The notes: generated by a model not told the origin, from the sequence alone. A DNA stretch of 64,000 nucleotides from Anaerostipes caccae L1-92 (GCF_014467075.1 NZ_AP023027.1:2917501-2981500), one strand, 5' to 3'; shown: positions 1 through 9,240, counted from the stretch's first letter. Translations and numbers: made by a program.

Positions 1-840
1 CGGAAAATAACGGAATCTCTTTTTGGCCATCAGTGCTTTCACATCATCCACATAGTCATTGGAAGAAAAGGTGATGATATTTTCTCTGGTCATCACATAG
101 GAAATCGGCATGGACTGGCAGACCAGCCTGCCGGCTGTAAAAGTGTCGTAGGGTGTCACTAGGATCCGGCATCCTTTTGACTCTGCCATCTCCTGAATTT
201 CCCTGCTCACTTTGCTGCCCATACATACGATAATACACTGGGCGCCGATCTCAATAGCACGCTTTTGGGCATCATCTCTGTCCGCAAGGATCACCAAGTC
301 CCCCTCTGTCACAAACTGTTCCATCTTGTCGATGCTGGCAGCAGATACTGTCACCTTTCCGTGATCGATAACATCTGAAATATTGCCTGCCCTCATCACA
401 CCATCCAGAGTTTTGACCAGATTTTGATATGGTGTCTTTGCCTTTGCCAGTATTTCACTGTCATAAACATCCATGTCCGCATGGGCGATATCACTGATCG
501 TTGCCATGCCTTTCAGACGGTTATTTTCCAGGACCGGAAGAGCCACCAGTTTCAGCTTCTTCATCCGATCCCCTGCCTCTTTGATCGAGATGTCCTGCCT
601 GACACCTTCCACCTCATGCAGCGTGATATCGCTCATCCGGGGCCTGATATCGCTCAAAAACTCCGGGGCCTTCACTTGAAACTGCTTTAATACAAAACTC
701 GTCTCTCCATTGACGTTGCCGGCCCTGCGGGCTTCAAATCCCCCTCCGTTCACCTGATTTTTCAGATTCGCGTAGGCGATCGCAGAGCAGATGGAGTCCG
801 TATCCGGATTCCTGTGCCCGATTACATAAGTACTTTTCAT
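1..840 (-). CDS. Manganese-dependent inorganic pyrophosphatase with CBS and DRTGG domains (3' end outside window)
   Basis: Hydrolyses pyrophosphate to phosphate in the cytoplasm (DHH family). The protein starts at 840 and runs off the left edge, so only about 280 N-terminal residues are visible. The N-terminus carries the metal-binding signature GHRNPDTDS. CBS-type repeats follow, enclosing a DRTGG-like middle, a layout known from adenine-nucleotide-regulated clostridial pyrophosphatases. The ATG overlaps the stop of the upstream histidine kinase (ATGA), so translation is probably coupled. Placement in a two-component operon is unusual for a housekeeping enzyme. The catalytic C-terminal DHHA2 domain is not in view, so completeness cannot be judged. 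Confidence 0.88.
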   Translation of the reverse strand, partial: MKSTYVIGHRNPDTDSICSAIAYANLKNQVNGGGFEARRAGNVNGETSFVLKQFQVKAPEFLSDIRPRMSDITLHEVEGVRQDISIKEAGDRMKKLKLVALPVLENNRLKGMATISDIAHADMDVYDSEILAKAKTPYQNLVKTLDGVMRAGNISDVIDHGKVTVSAASIDKMEQFVTEGDLVILADRDDAQKRAIEIGAQCIIVCMGSKVSREIQEMAESKGCRILVTPYDTFTAGRLVCQSMPISYVMTRENIITFSSNDYVDDVKALMAKKRFRYFP

Positions 841-1982
841 GGCTCCTCCTTCTGTTCCATTGGAAGTCTGACAATAAACTCCGTGAAATCCTTATTACTG
901 TTCGCAGTGATCGTTCCCTGATGAAGCTCTACGATATCTCTGGCAATCGCAAGACCAAGGCCCGCTCCGCCGGTCTCCGTAGACCGCGCTTCATCCAGAC
1001 GGTAAAACTTCTCAAATAAATTCTCAAGTTTATGCTTCGGTATCTCTTTTCCCTGGTTCCTGATCCTGATCACAGCCTCTTTATCTTCTCCCGACGCGCT
1101 GACCTCGATGGCTGAATTCGGGTAACAGTAGGAAACTCCGTTTCTTAAAAGGTTTTCAAAGACACGGGCCAGTTTGTCCGGGTCCCCGTGGATCAGGATT
1201 GAGTCTTCGATCTCCGTGCGGCAGATCAGGCCGCGTTCTTGAAAGACCGGTTCAAAAGAATCCAGTACCTGTTCTAACAAAACATACAGATAGAATGTCT
1301 TCTTTTCCAGAGTAATATTCTGAAGATTATATCTTGTAATCTCAAAAAATTCGTTGATCAGATCCCCCAGACGTTTGGCTTTCTCCAGAGAAATATGTGT
1401 ATATTTTGCCCTCTGTTCCAGAGGCATATCCGGTGCCTCGCTTAAAAGACTCAGATATGCAATCACCGATGTCAGAGGTGTCTTCAGATCATGGGCCAGA
1501 TAGACCACCAGATCGTTTTTGCGCTGCTCGCTCTCCTGGGTCTGCCTGCGCTGTTCCTTCAGATTGGCCTTGATCTCATTGAGACGGTTTTCCATAGGCT
1601 GCAGTTCCGGCTCCAGCTCGATCAGATCGCTGGAGTCTGTCAGAATCATATCGATTCCGGATTCAATCTGCCTTAAATAGGTTGTAAACCTGGACATACC
1701 CAGATAAAAACTGCAGAGAAACAGAAAGATAAACCCCGTAGAAATAATCATGGTCTTATTGTCCCAGAAGATCGCACGGTACAGATGAATAGCACTCTCA
1801 TTGTCGAATCCGAACTTCTCAAAAAAGTGCACCATACTGTCTGCAAACGGTGCCTGGAGCACTCCGTCCACAAAGACAAAAATAAACAGATAGCCAAAGA
1901 TGCCTACCAGAAGGCTGATGCCCAGAGTCTGGAGCATGATCCTGATCTTTAAGCTCCGGTATTTGTTCCATTTACTCCTCAA
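837..1982 (-). CDS. VanS-like sensor histidine kinase
   Basis: Membrane sensor kinase of about 381 residues. Two hydrophobic segments (about residues 13-37 and 77-95) bracket a short extracellular loop. The phosphoacceptor motif AHDLKTPLTS lies near residue 164 and is followed by a HATPase_c domain with N, G1 (ETGGAGLGLAI) and G2 boxes. The kinase core resembles VanS of vancomycin resistance systems. The only in-frame start matching the membrane segment is a TTG overlapping the last codons of the response regulator, consistent with translational coupling. No vanH, vanA/B or vanX genes are nearby, so this is a VanS-like sensor of unknown signal rather than evidence of resistance. Confidence 0.85.
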   Translation of the reverse strand: MRSKWNKYRSLKIRIMLQTLGISLLVGIFGYLFIFVFVDGVLQAPFADSMVHFFEKFGFDNESAIHLYRAIFWDNKTMIISTGFIFLFLCSFYLGMSRFTTYLRQIESGIDMILTDSSDLIELEPELQPMENRLNEIKANLKEQRRQTQESEQRKNDLVVYLAHDLKTPLTSVIAYLSLLSEAPDMPLEQRAKYTHISLEKAKRLGDLINEFFEITRYNLQNITLEKKTFYLYVLLEQVLDSFEPVFQERGLICRTEIEDSILIHGDPDKLARVFENLLRNGVSYCYPNSAIEVSASGEDKEAVIRIRNQGKEIPKHKLENLFEKFYRLDEARSTETGGAGLGLAIARDIVELHQGTITANSNKDFTEFIVRLPMEQKEEP

Positions 1983-2673
1983 CTTTATATCCCACTCCCC
2001 AGACAGTCTTGATCAGCTCCTTATGTCCCATCACCTCTCCGAGCTTTTCTCTCAGATGGCGGATGTGGACCATAACTGTATTGTTGTTGTTCTTGAAATA
2101 CTTTTCTTTCCATACCTGCTCAAAGAGATTTTCTGAACTGATCACCTTGCCCTTATTCTTAGTGAGTATCCAGAGAATCGAAAACTCCAGAGGCGTCAGT
2201 GTCACTTCCTCTTCCCCGTACAGACATTGGTGTGTATTCCTGTTCAGCACCAGTCCGGCAATCTCCAGAGTATCTTCGCTGCTCTGTCCGCTGCCGTCAT
2301 TATAGCGGATAAACCGGCGCAGCTGAGCTTTTACTCTGGCCATCAGCTCCAGCGGTTCAAACGGTTTTTCAATATAGTCATCCGCTCCCAGGGTCAGTCC
2401 GTTGATCTTATCCATAGATGCTGTCTTTGCGGTCAGCATAATAACCGGAAAGTTATGGTCTTTCCGTATTTCTTTTAATATTTCAAAACCATCGATGTCC
2501 GGGAGCATCACATCCAGAATTGCCAGATCAATCTGCTCTTGTTTCACACATTCCAGTGCCCCGGCACCGCTGTAGTACTTGAACACCTCATAATTTTCAT
2601 TTTTCAGATAGAGTTCTATAAAATCGGCAATTTCTTTTTCATCATCTACTACAAGCACGTTTGACTGCTTCAT
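1972..2673 (-). CDS. VanR-like OmpR-family response regulator
   Basis: A 233-residue regulator. The receiver domain (about 1-120) has the acidic pair VDDE, the phosphoacceptor aspartate in LDVMLPD and the conserved lysine in EKPFEP. A C-terminal winged helix (about 135-233) has the OmpR/PhoB pattern, including VMVHIRHLREKLGE. Overall pattern is closest to VanR. It ends inside the start of the VanS-like kinase, its likely partner. The start is the ATG at 2673, preceded by an AGGAGG ribosome site. Targets cannot be read from this window. Confidence 0.88.
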   Translation of the reverse strand: MKQSNVLVVDDEKEIADFIELYLKNENYEVFKYYSGAGALECVKQEQIDLAILDVMLPDIDGFEILKEIRKDHNFPVIMLTAKTASMDKINGLTLGADDYIEKPFEPLELMARVKAQLRRFIRYNDGSGQSSEDTLEIAGLVLNRNTHQCLYGEEEVTLTPLEFSILWILTKNKGKVISSENLFEQVWKEKYFKNNNNTVMVHIRHLREKLGEVMGHKELIKTVWGVGYKVEE

Positions 2674-2682
2674 TGATACCTC

Positions 2683-3711
2683 CTAAATCTTCTTGCCGCC
2701 GTTGATCACCTGAAACGGCACGTCTTCCTGTTTCTTCGCCATATCCGAGAGCGTATGCCCTTTCTTCCCATAAATGGGTGTGTGATAAAAAACAGTTTTC
2801 AAACAATCGTAAAAAATCTTTTCGTCCTCTTCTTCGGCATCCAGGAGTCTGGATACTTTTACAACCGTGTCCAGATAACTGGCACCGTTCTGGATCATCA
2901 GAATGATGGACTTCATAATAACCATAGCCTTGTATCGGTCGTCCTCAATCTCCTCCAGAATATAGGTAAACATCTCGGAAACCCCCGGCCATCCGGTCAC
3001 ACCGTTGCCCATAGCAAGCGCCACATACTCATCTTCCGTGTATTCCCTGAAATTAAGATCCTGATGCTCATTCCACTCGTCAAACACTTCATTCCGGTCA
3101 AGGACCTCACGGCTCACCATAAACAGGCGCTTAGTTTTCTCATTGCGCAGCAGGATGCCGCTCCGCCAAAAGACGATCCGGATCAGCAGAAACCTTTCCA
3201 TCTCGTCATAAGAAATCTTCTCTCCTGTCACCTGCACAAAAATATCATAGCAGTAATATACATCCAGAATTCCGTAAGTAAACAGCATCCCGAAAATAAC
3301 CTGCTCCCATCTTGTATGCCGTTCCATGATCCTTCCGGACTTGTGGCTCTTTAAAGTAAAATAAAACAGATCCTTTGCTTCTATATTAACAGCCACCTGG
3401 TCCTCTTCTACATGAATGAATCCCAGATACCTGAGCTGCTGAAGATCGTTAAAATTGGGCTCCAGTGCAAACTGCCCATCCTTCTGTTCCCAAAGTTCAA
3501 ACAAAAGGTCAATCGCCTCCGACTGAAGCATCCAGAGAAGAACCTGGGGCTCATCGATAAGTCTGCCGGCGATCTCCCCGGCCAGTTCAAGCTTGGCTGC
3601 ATCTGCCTGCACCGGCAGAAAGAGGCGTTCACAGATTACGATTAAATTTCTTGTTTTATTGGTAGATAGTTCTTCTACATACGGCCGCTCTGAATACAAT
3701 ATTCTTGCCAT
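2683..3711 (-). CDS. Conserved protein of unknown function, same run as the two-component pair
   Basis: About 342 residues, soluble, with no signal peptide, membrane segment or motif I recognise. It is rich in acidic and aromatic residues and ends in a lysine-rich tail. The ATG at 3711 is preferred over a GTG nine bases upstream because it sits at good spacing from an AGGTGG-like site. It lies 9 bases upstream of the response regulator and about 30 bases downstream of the patatin-like gene, so it is probably co-transcribed. Function is unknown. Confidence 0.6.
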   Translation of the reverse strand: MARILYSERPYVEELSTNKTRNLIVICERLFLPVQADAAKLELAGEIAGRLIDEPQVLLWMLQSEAIDLLFELWEQKDGQFALEPNFNDLQQLRYLGFIHVEEDQVAVNIEAKDLFYFTLKSHKSGRIMERHTRWEQVIFGMLFTYGILDVYYCYDIFVQVTGEKISYDEMERFLLIRIVFWRSGILLRNEKTKRLFMVSREVLDRNEVFDEWNEHQDLNFREYTEDEYVALAMGNGVTGWPGVSEMFTYILEEIEDDRYKAMVIMKSIILMIQNGASYLDTVVKVSRLLDAEEEDEKIFYDCLKTVFYHTPIYGKKGHTLSDMAKKQEDVPFQVINGGKKI

Positions 3712-3741
3712 CCTGACCACCTCTTTTTCTAATTTATTGTA

Positions 3742-4572
3742 TCACAGTTTTTTGATTTCTTCTATTCTTTCTATTGCCATATCGTATCCCATCTGATACG
3801 TCTCCCTGAGCACATCGATATCCTTTTCAAAACTGTCAATGGGATGATCCGGCCTGAGAATCACAGCCTTTCCTTCTCTCTCCAGTCTCTCGCAGTACCT
3901 CACGGTGCGGTTGTACTCAACATGACGGTTCAGAAGAAGATCCGGAAGTTTCGGATACTTCCTTTTCAGCAGCCTGGATGTAACCTTATGGCTTTTGCTG
4001 AGTTCCTTTTGATATCCCTTTGGTCTTGTGAGTACGATCAAATGCTTGTCATTGCCGTCCCGTATTGCCTTGCGGACCGGAATCGGATCTGCAATTCCTC
4101 CATCAAAATAGGGAATACCGTCCAGATTGATCGCCGGGAAAACAAGCGGCAGTGCGCAGGTTGCCCGCAGCATCATGCACTCCTCATCCAAGTCTTTTCC
4201 ATCTTTATACTCGATTTCTCCGGTCAGGGCATTGGTAACTCCCACCAGAATTTTTCCGTCGTATTTGTAAAAGGTGTCCCAGTCAAAAGGATATAATTTG
4301 TTTGGAATCACATTGTAAACAAAATTCAGCCCGAACAGACTTTTTTCTTTAATCAGATTCTGCCTTCCTATATATCTGGGGTCATTTCTATGATTCATAA
4401 GGATCTGAAGATTTCTCTCCCTCTGCCTGGATACGTAAGAAAAACCGTCACAAATGCCGGCTGACACTCCAATCACATATGGAAACATAATGTCGTTATC
4501 CAACAGGGCATCCATCACCCCTGCACTGAAAATAGGCCGGAATGTCCCGCCCTCTAATATTAAACTTGCCAT
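3742..4572 (-). CDS. Patatin-like phospholipase (RssA/YjjU-type)
   Basis: 276-residue alpha/beta hydrolase that probably cleaves acyl esters of phospholipids. The N-terminus has a glycine-rich oxyanion-hole segment (LEGGTFRPIF). The nucleophile elbow GVSAG is near residue 37, and the catalytic aspartate is in DGGIADP near residue 157, completing the Ser-Asp dyad. There is no signal peptide, so the protein is cytoplasmic. An AGGAG site precedes the ATG. It is the first gene of the minus-strand run leading through the VanR/VanS-like pair to the pyrophosphatase; the natural substrate cannot be inferred. Confidence 0.85.
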   Translation of the reverse strand: MASLILEGGTFRPIFSAGVMDALLDNDIMFPYVIGVSAGICDGFSYVSRQRERNLQILMNHRNDPRYIGRQNLIKEKSLFGLNFVYNVIPNKLYPFDWDTFYKYDGKILVGVTNALTGEIEYKDGKDLDEECMMLRATCALPLVFPAINLDGIPYFDGGIADPIPVRKAIRDGNDKHLIVLTRPKGYQKELSKSHKVTSRLLKRKYPKLPDLLLNRHVEYNRTVRYCERLEREGKAVILRPDHPIDSFEKDIDVLRETYQMGYDMAIERIEEIKKL

Positions 4573-4633
4573 TTTCTCTCACTCCTAACTGCATTTGGGC
4601 ACTCCCCGGAATCCGCGGAAATGCTTCTTCTTT

Positions 4634-4642
4634 ATTATAGCA
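4634..4642 (-). promoter_or_regulatory. Extended -10 promoter for the patatin / two-component run
   Basis: The minus strand reads TGCTATAAT, a TGn-extended -10 element, about 62 bases upstream of the patatin start. No good -35 is present, as expected for extended -10 promoters. Confidence 0.5.
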
Positions 4643-4718
4643 CAAAAACTGGAAACTTATTGTATGAGTTTTTATCACCGGATGGTCTATATTGACCAGT
4701 ATTGCAGTTTTCAAACCA

Positions 4719-4747
4719 TTGCACTTTCTAATAAACAATGATACAAT
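4719..4747 (+). promoter_or_regulatory. Sigma-A promoter of the thiC operon
   Basis: TTGCAC and TACAAT separated by exactly 17 bases, about 35 bases upstream of the TPP riboswitch. A short hairpin (GACC TTTAA GGTC, about 4757-4769) lies in the early leader. Confidence 0.7.
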
Positions 4748-4780
4748 ACGAAAGATGACCTTTAAGGTCGTTTTTGAAAC

Positions 4781-4866
4781 TAAAATGGGAGCTTTTACGG
4801 GCTGAGAGGAAGGATAAACCTTCGACCATCATACCTGATTTGGGTAATGCCAACGTAGGGATTTAG
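4781..4866 (+). ncRNA. TPP riboswitch (THI element)
   Basis: Contains the two conserved thi-box cores in order: ACGGGCTGAGA near 4797-4807 and ACCTGATTTGGGTAATGCCA near 4833-4852, closing with CGTAGGGA. A variable P3 stem lies between them and the P1 arms pair AAAT with ATTT. It lies directly upstream of thiC, the classic TPP-regulated gene. It should repress thiC and the transporter behind it when thiamin pyrophosphate is plentiful. Confidence 0.95.
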
Positions 4867-4937
4867 ATGCTTATTGTAACGGAAGCATGTATATTAAATA
4901 GTAATGTTCCGAAAACTAAATACTGCATTTTAGATTC

Positions 4938-4963
4938 CCTCCCGACTGATTGAAACGAGGAGG
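4938..4963 (+). promoter_or_regulatory. Candidate Shine-Dalgarno sequestering hairpin in the thiC leader
   Basis: CCTCC at 4938-4942 can pair with the thiC ribosome site GGAGG at 4959-4963. No strong terminator hairpin with a U-run was seen between the aptamer and the ATG. This suggests translational control by TPP, but the fold was judged by eye. Confidence 0.4.
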
Positions 4964-4970
4964 TTGTAAG

Positions 4971-6272
4971 ATGACTTACACAACACAGATGAATGCCGCC
5001 AGAGCCGGCATCGCAACCAAGGAAATGGAAACTGTCGCTGCCTATGAAGGCATGGATCTTCAGAAGCTTATGAGAGAAGTCGCCGCCGGCACAATCGTCA
5101 TACCGGCCAACAAAAATCATAAATGCTTAAAGCCGTTCGGCATCGGCAATTCCCTGAAAACAAAGATCAACGTCAACCTTGGAACATCCAGAGACTGTCT
5201 GAATTTGGATGTAGAAATGAAGAAAGTAAATCAGGCTGTCTCCATGGGTGCGGAAGCGATCATGGATCTTTCTTCTTTCGGGGACACACAGACCTTCAGA
5301 AGAAAGCTTGTGGCTGAATGCCCGGCCATTCTGGGCACTGTTCCGATTTACGATGCCATTGTATACTACAACAAGGCTCTCAAGGATATCACATCCAGAG
5401 AATGGATCGACATATTTAAAATGCATGCAGAGGACGGAGTCGACTTCATGACCATTCACTGCGGGATTAACCGCAGTACCGCAGACCGTTTTAAGGCTAT
5501 GAAGAGACAGATGAACATTGTTTCCCGCGGCGGATCATTGATCTTTGCCTGGATGGAAGCTACCGGCTGTGAAAATCCGTTCTTTGAATACTATGATGAG
5601 ATTTTGGACATTTGTAATGAATATGACGTTACTCTAAGCCTCGGGGATGCCTGCCGTCCGGGGTGCCTGAAAGACGCCAGCGATATTTCTCAGATCGAGG
5701 AGTTGGTAACTTTGGGAGAATTGACGGCCCGGGCCTGGAAAAAGGATGTTCAGGTAATGATTGAAGGACCCGGACATATGCCAATGGACCAGATACAGGC
5801 AAATATGAAAATTCAGCAGACGATATGCAAAGGCGCGCCTTTTTATGTATTAGGACCGCTGGTTACCGATATCGCCCCTGGATATGACCATATCACTTCA
5901 GCGATCGGAGGTGCCATTGCAGCGGCATCCGGTGCAAGCTTCCTGTGCTATGTCACACCGGCCGAACATCTCCGTCTTCCAAATGTAGATGACGTAAAGG
6001 AAGGCATCATGGCTTCTAAGATCGCAGCCCACGCAGCGGATATCGCCAAAGGTATCAAAGGAGCTGCCGACTGGGACAATCAGATGGCCGCAGCAAGACA
6101 GAAGCTTGACTGGGAAGCACAGTTTAATCTTGCCCTGGATCCTGAAAAGGCCAGGAGGTACCGCGCTGAATCAAAACCTGAAAGAGAAGATACATGTACC
6201 ATGTGCGGAAAAATGTGTTCCGTTCGAAATATGAATGCTGTGTTGGCAGGTGAAGATGTCGACGTAGTATAA
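4971..6272 (+). CDS. thiC: Phosphomethylpyrimidine synthase ThiC
   Basis: Radical SAM enzyme that rearranges 5-aminoimidazole ribotide into HMP phosphate, the pyrimidine half of thiamin. The C-terminus carries the family iron-sulfur motif [13 protein letters not shown], and the body has typical segments such as EGPGHMPMD and [13 protein letters not shown]. At 433 residues it is the shorter form lacking the N-terminal extension of proteobacterial enzymes. The start is the ATG at 4971 with AGGAGG 7 bases upstream; an upstream TTG at 4950 would place the ribosome site inside the gene. A sodium-dependent transporter follows 24 bases downstream. Confidence 0.97.
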   Translation: MTYTTQMNAARAGIATKEMETVAAYEGMDLQKLMREVAAGTIVIPANKNHKCLKPFGIGNSLKTKINVNLGTSRDCLNLDVEMKKVNQAVSMGAEAIMDLSSFGDTQTFRRKLVAECPAILGTVPIYDAIVYYNKALKDITSREWIDIFKMHAEDGVDFMTIHCGINRSTADRFKAMKRQMNIVSRGGSLIFAWMEATGCENPFFEYYDEILDICNEYDVTLSLGDACRPGCLKDASDISQIEELVTLGELTARAWKKDVQVMIEGPGHMPMDQIQANMKIQQTICKGAPFYVLGPLVTDIAPGYDHITSAIGGAIAAASGASFLCYVTPAEHLRLPNVDDVKEGIMASKIAAHAADIAKGIKGAADWDNQMAAARQKLDWEAQFNLALDPEKARRYRAESKPEREDTCTMCGKMCSVRNMNAVLAGEDVDVV

Positions 6273-6296
6273 ACTAAAGGAGGATTTTACAGATTT

Positions 6297-7652
6297 ATGA
6301 ATGAAGAAAGAGGCGGCTTTTCCAGCAGAATTGGCTTTGTGCTTGCGACTGCAGGATCAGCGGTAGGATTAGGAAACATATGGAGATTTCCATATTTGGC
6401 AGCTAAATACGGAGGCGGCAGCTTCCTTTTGATTTATCTGATCCTTGCAGTGACCTTTGGGTTTACACTGATGATCACCGAGATTGCTATTGGCCGGAGA
6501 ACCGGAAAAAGTGCCATACATGCATTTTCCTATTTTAATAAAAAATATAAGTTTATCGGTTATCTGACCAGTATCATACCGTTTATTATTTTCCCTTATT
6601 ACTGCGTCATCGGAGGTTGGGTTACAAAATATCTGTTTGTCTCAATAAGCGGAAATATCAGCCAGGCGGCTGGAGATACATTCTTCGAAGGCTTTATCAG
6701 CCAGTCTGTAAGCCCTATGATATGGCTTCTGATCTTTGCAGGACTTGTACTGATCGTCGTAGCTCTCGGGGTTGAAGGCGGTATTGAGAAAGTCAGTACG
6801 ATCCTGATGCCAGTCTTAATTGTATTGCTGATCGGAATCTCCGTTTACTGCATTACCAGAAAGGGAGCCATGGAAGGTGTACTGTATTACATCAAGCCAA
6901 ATCTCAAGGATCTGACACCTACCACATTCCTGGCTGCTCTGGGACAGCTGTTCTACTCCATGTCCCTTGCTATGGGAATCATGATCACATTTGGTTCCTA
7001 TATGCCGAAGAAGTCTAACCTTGAGAAGTCTGTTTCACAGGTAGAGATATTTGATACGGGTGTTGCATTCCTGTCCGGGCTTATGATTGTTCCTGCAGTC
7101 TTTGTATTTTCCGGAGGAAATGCGGATATGCTTGCATCCGGACCATCCCTGATGTTTAAAATGCTTCCAAAAGTTTTTAACAGCATGGCCCTGGGAACTG
7201 TTATCGGAGCTGTCTTCTTCATTTTAGTTTTCTTCGCGGCGCTGACTTCTGCGATTTCTCTTTTAGAAACGCTGGTCTCCATCGTAATGGATAAGTTTCA
7301 TTTATCCCGGATCAGAGCCTGCATTACCATGTTTGTCATTGCAATGATCATGGCAGTGCCGTCATCTCTGGGATTTGGCATATGGAGTCATATCAAGCTT
7401 CTTGGCTTCAGTTTTCTGGATTTCTTTGACTTCCTGAGCAACAGTGTCCTGATGCCGATTGCAGCATTCTGCACCTGCATGTTTGCCGCTTATGTGATCA
7501 AGCCAAAAGAGATCATTGATGAAGTAGAAAGTTCAGGAGATTTCAAACGTAAAAATTTATATATTCCAATGATTAAATTTTTTGCACCGATTTGTATCAT
7601 TGCCATTCTCCTGTTCTCCATACTACAGGGAATGGGTGTTATCACAGTATAA
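6297..7652 (+). CDS. Neurotransmitter:sodium symporter (NSS) family transporter
   Basis: 451-residue integral membrane protein with about 11-12 hydrophobic segments. The NSS (LeuT-fold) signature is at the N-terminus: RIGFVLATAGSAVGLGNIWRF, reported here only as the family hallmark region (residues 10-30), with the unwound-helix GNIWRFPY ion site. Bacterial members usually take up amino acids or amines with sodium. It lies 24 bases behind thiC with an AAAGGAGG ribosome site and no terminator between, so it should share TPP riboswitch control. This suggests a thiamin-related substrate, which is inference. Confidence 0.88.
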   Translation: MNEERGGFSSRIGFVLATAGSAVGLGNIWRFPYLAAKYGGGSFLLIYLILAVTFGFTLMITEIAIGRRTGKSAIHAFSYFNKKYKFIGYLTSIIPFIIFPYYCVIGGWVTKYLFVSISGNISQAAGDTFFEGFISQSVSPMIWLLIFAGLVLIVVALGVEGGIEKVSTILMPVLIVLLIGISVYCITRKGAMEGVLYYIKPNLKDLTPTTFLAALGQLFYSMSLAMGIMITFGSYMPKKSNLEKSVSQVEIFDTGVAFLSGLMIVPAVFVFSGGNADMLASGPSLMFKMLPKVFNSMALGTVIGAVFFILVFFAALTSAISLLETLVSIVMDKFHLSRIRACITMFVIAMIMAVPSSLGFGIWSHIKLLGFSFLDFFDFLSNSVLMPIAAFCTCMFAAYVIKPKEIIDEVESSGDFKRKNLYIPMIKFFAPICIIAILLFSILQGMGVITV

Positions 7653-7660
7653 TATTCTTT

Positions 7661-7695
7661 CGAAAAAGACACCGTATTCTGCGGTGTCTTTTTCG
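7661..7695. terminator. Bidirectional rho-independent terminator
   Basis: Perfect 14-bp inverted repeat (CGAAAAAGACACCG / CGGTGTCTTTTTCG) around a 7-base loop. It lies between the convergent NSS transporter and GntR-type regulator genes. The A-run on one arm and T-run on the other let it work in both directions. Confidence 0.85.
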
Positions 7696-7698
7696 TGT

Positions 7699-9186
7699 CT
7701 AAACGTTGTCCATTTCATACATCTGATATTTTTCCGGAACCTGTATATAAGCTACCCTGTAAAAGTTATATTTTTTAATCATATACTCCTTGGCCCGTTC
7801 CAGGACATAACGATAGCAGTCTGTCATTCCATTTGCAAAAGAGTCGACTTTCCCATCATGCAAATGCTGAACTGCGGCAATAATCAGTTTATTTATTTTC
7901 TGAATTACTAGTTTTTTATTGGCATAATAAGCAATATAATGTCCCCATTCGGTAAGACGAAATGCCTCGATTAATATAGCACGCAGAGGCTCTAATTCAA
8001 TATGTTTTAAGAGAGCTTCAAATATATCTATGATACAAATGGAATCTGGAAGTATAAATTTCTCTTCTAACTCTGCCACTTCCGATACAGTAAATTTAGG
8101 ACCGGCTGCCAGTGCTGCCGGATAAATAATCAATGTAAGCAGCTGCAGTGCATGAAAATACTGCAGAGCTTCCTGTGTACGCCTTGGATTCGGAAGCATT
8201 TGATTCACCCGTGAATCATCTGGCTCTATAACAATAGTTCCCTTTGCATTTAAAGTTTTTACAAGCCCTCTCTGCTCTAATTCATTTAGTGCTTTCCTGA
8301 TCGTAGATACAGAAACATCGTACTGTCCGGCCAGCTGCTTTTCAAATGGGAGATAGGTTCCGCAGGGATATTCCCCGCTGCCAATTTTCTGATTCAGATC
8401 ACTGATAATTCTTGAGTAAAAGTAGTCTTTACCGCGTGTTGGTTTCCATAGAAACGGTACATCAGACGATACAGGACATCCAGGTGTGGAATCAGCTAAA
8501 TACTCTAAGGTAACTGCAATTGAATCTGCAAATCTTTGAAATAATTTGTCTAGCTGACTGTGTTTCACAACTGGGTCCCTGCCCTTTAATATATCAATTA
8601 TATCTGCTGTCATCGAGTCTGAACCCTGCAGATAAGTCTCTAAAAAATAAGGACATTTCTCCATAAAAAAATTCAGAAAATGATAAAGTTCAAAGGCAGA
8701 GTAGAGATTAGCAAGCAAGGGATTCCCACCGATTTCCAATACTTCTTTTAAAAAGGCAAAAGAAGGCCGCCAGCCGCTGGCTGCAGTTCCAAGGCGTGAT
8801 GCTTTCATAGCCTGCTTATAATGAGGCATTATCTCCAAGTTACAGTCCTGTGCAGCAAAAACCAGCAGTGGAGGTGATATGAAAGCAAAAGTTTTGTATA
8901 TTTGCATGATACTTTTCCTTTTGCTCAGAACATCAAACAGCATGTTCTCTGGTTCAGAAACGACTTTCCCCGGTAGGACGATCGGAGCAAGCCGGGGTTT
9001 TATGTCAATCAGTCCCTCTTTTTTCAATGCATCAAAAACCCGGTTGATTGTATATCTGCTTACATGGAATTGACTGCAGAGCATTCTTGAAGAAGGCAGA
9101 CAGTCACCTGGAAGTATCCGTCCATTTATAATACTCTGCTTAATTTCCCTATAAATAAAAGAATACTTTGTTTCTTGTGGCTTCAT
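7699..9186 (-). CDS. GntR-family regulator with two winged-helix domains
   Basis: 495-residue protein with two complete GntR-type DNA-binding domains: one at residues about 6-70 (IINGRILPGDCLPSSRMLC) and one at about 265-335 (IGSGEYPCGTYLPFEKQLA). Alpha-helical regions of unknown type follow each. Ordinary GntR regulators of about 240 residues have one such domain. I see no recognised effector domain (UTRA, FCD, MocR). It is transcribed convergently with the NSS transporter and divergently from the REC-HD-GYP-GGDEF gene, so it may control that divergent pair. Confidence 0.8.
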   Translation of the reverse strand: MKPQETKYSFIYREIKQSIINGRILPGDCLPSSRMLCSQFHVSRYTINRVFDALKKEGLIDIKPRLAPIVLPGKVVSEPENMLFDVLSKRKSIMQIYKTFAFISPPLLVFAAQDCNLEIMPHYKQAMKASRLGTAASGWRPSFAFLKEVLEIGGNPLLANLYSAFELYHFLNFFMEKCPYFLETYLQGSDSMTADIIDILKGRDPVVKHSQLDKLFQRFADSIAVTLEYLADSTPGCPVSSDVPFLWKPTRGKDYFYSRIISDLNQKIGSGEYPCGTYLPFEKQLAGQYDVSVSTIRKALNELEQRGLVKTLNAKGTIVIEPDDSRVNQMLPNPRRTQEALQYFHALQLLTLIIYPAALAAGPKFTVSEVAELEEKFILPDSICIIDIFEALLKHIELEPLRAILIEAFRLTEWGHYIAYYANKKLVIQKINKLIIAAVQHLHDGKVDSFANGMTDCYRYVLERAKEYMIKKYNFYRVAYIQVPEKYQMYEMDNV

Positions 9187-9211
9187 ATTCTATTTCCTTT
9201 CCATTTTTTTC

Positions 9212-9240
9212 ATTATACTTCGTTTATACTGCCTTGTCAT
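9212..9240 (-). promoter_or_regulatory. Sigma-A promoter of the double-GntR gene
   Basis: On the minus strand ATGACA and TATAAT are separated by 17 bases. The -10 lies about 25 bases from the start codon. Confidence 0.6.

Noticed and set aside
837..2673. Vancomycin resistance locus
   Set aside because: Only VanR/VanS-like regulators are present; no vanH, ligase or vanX homologue is in the window.
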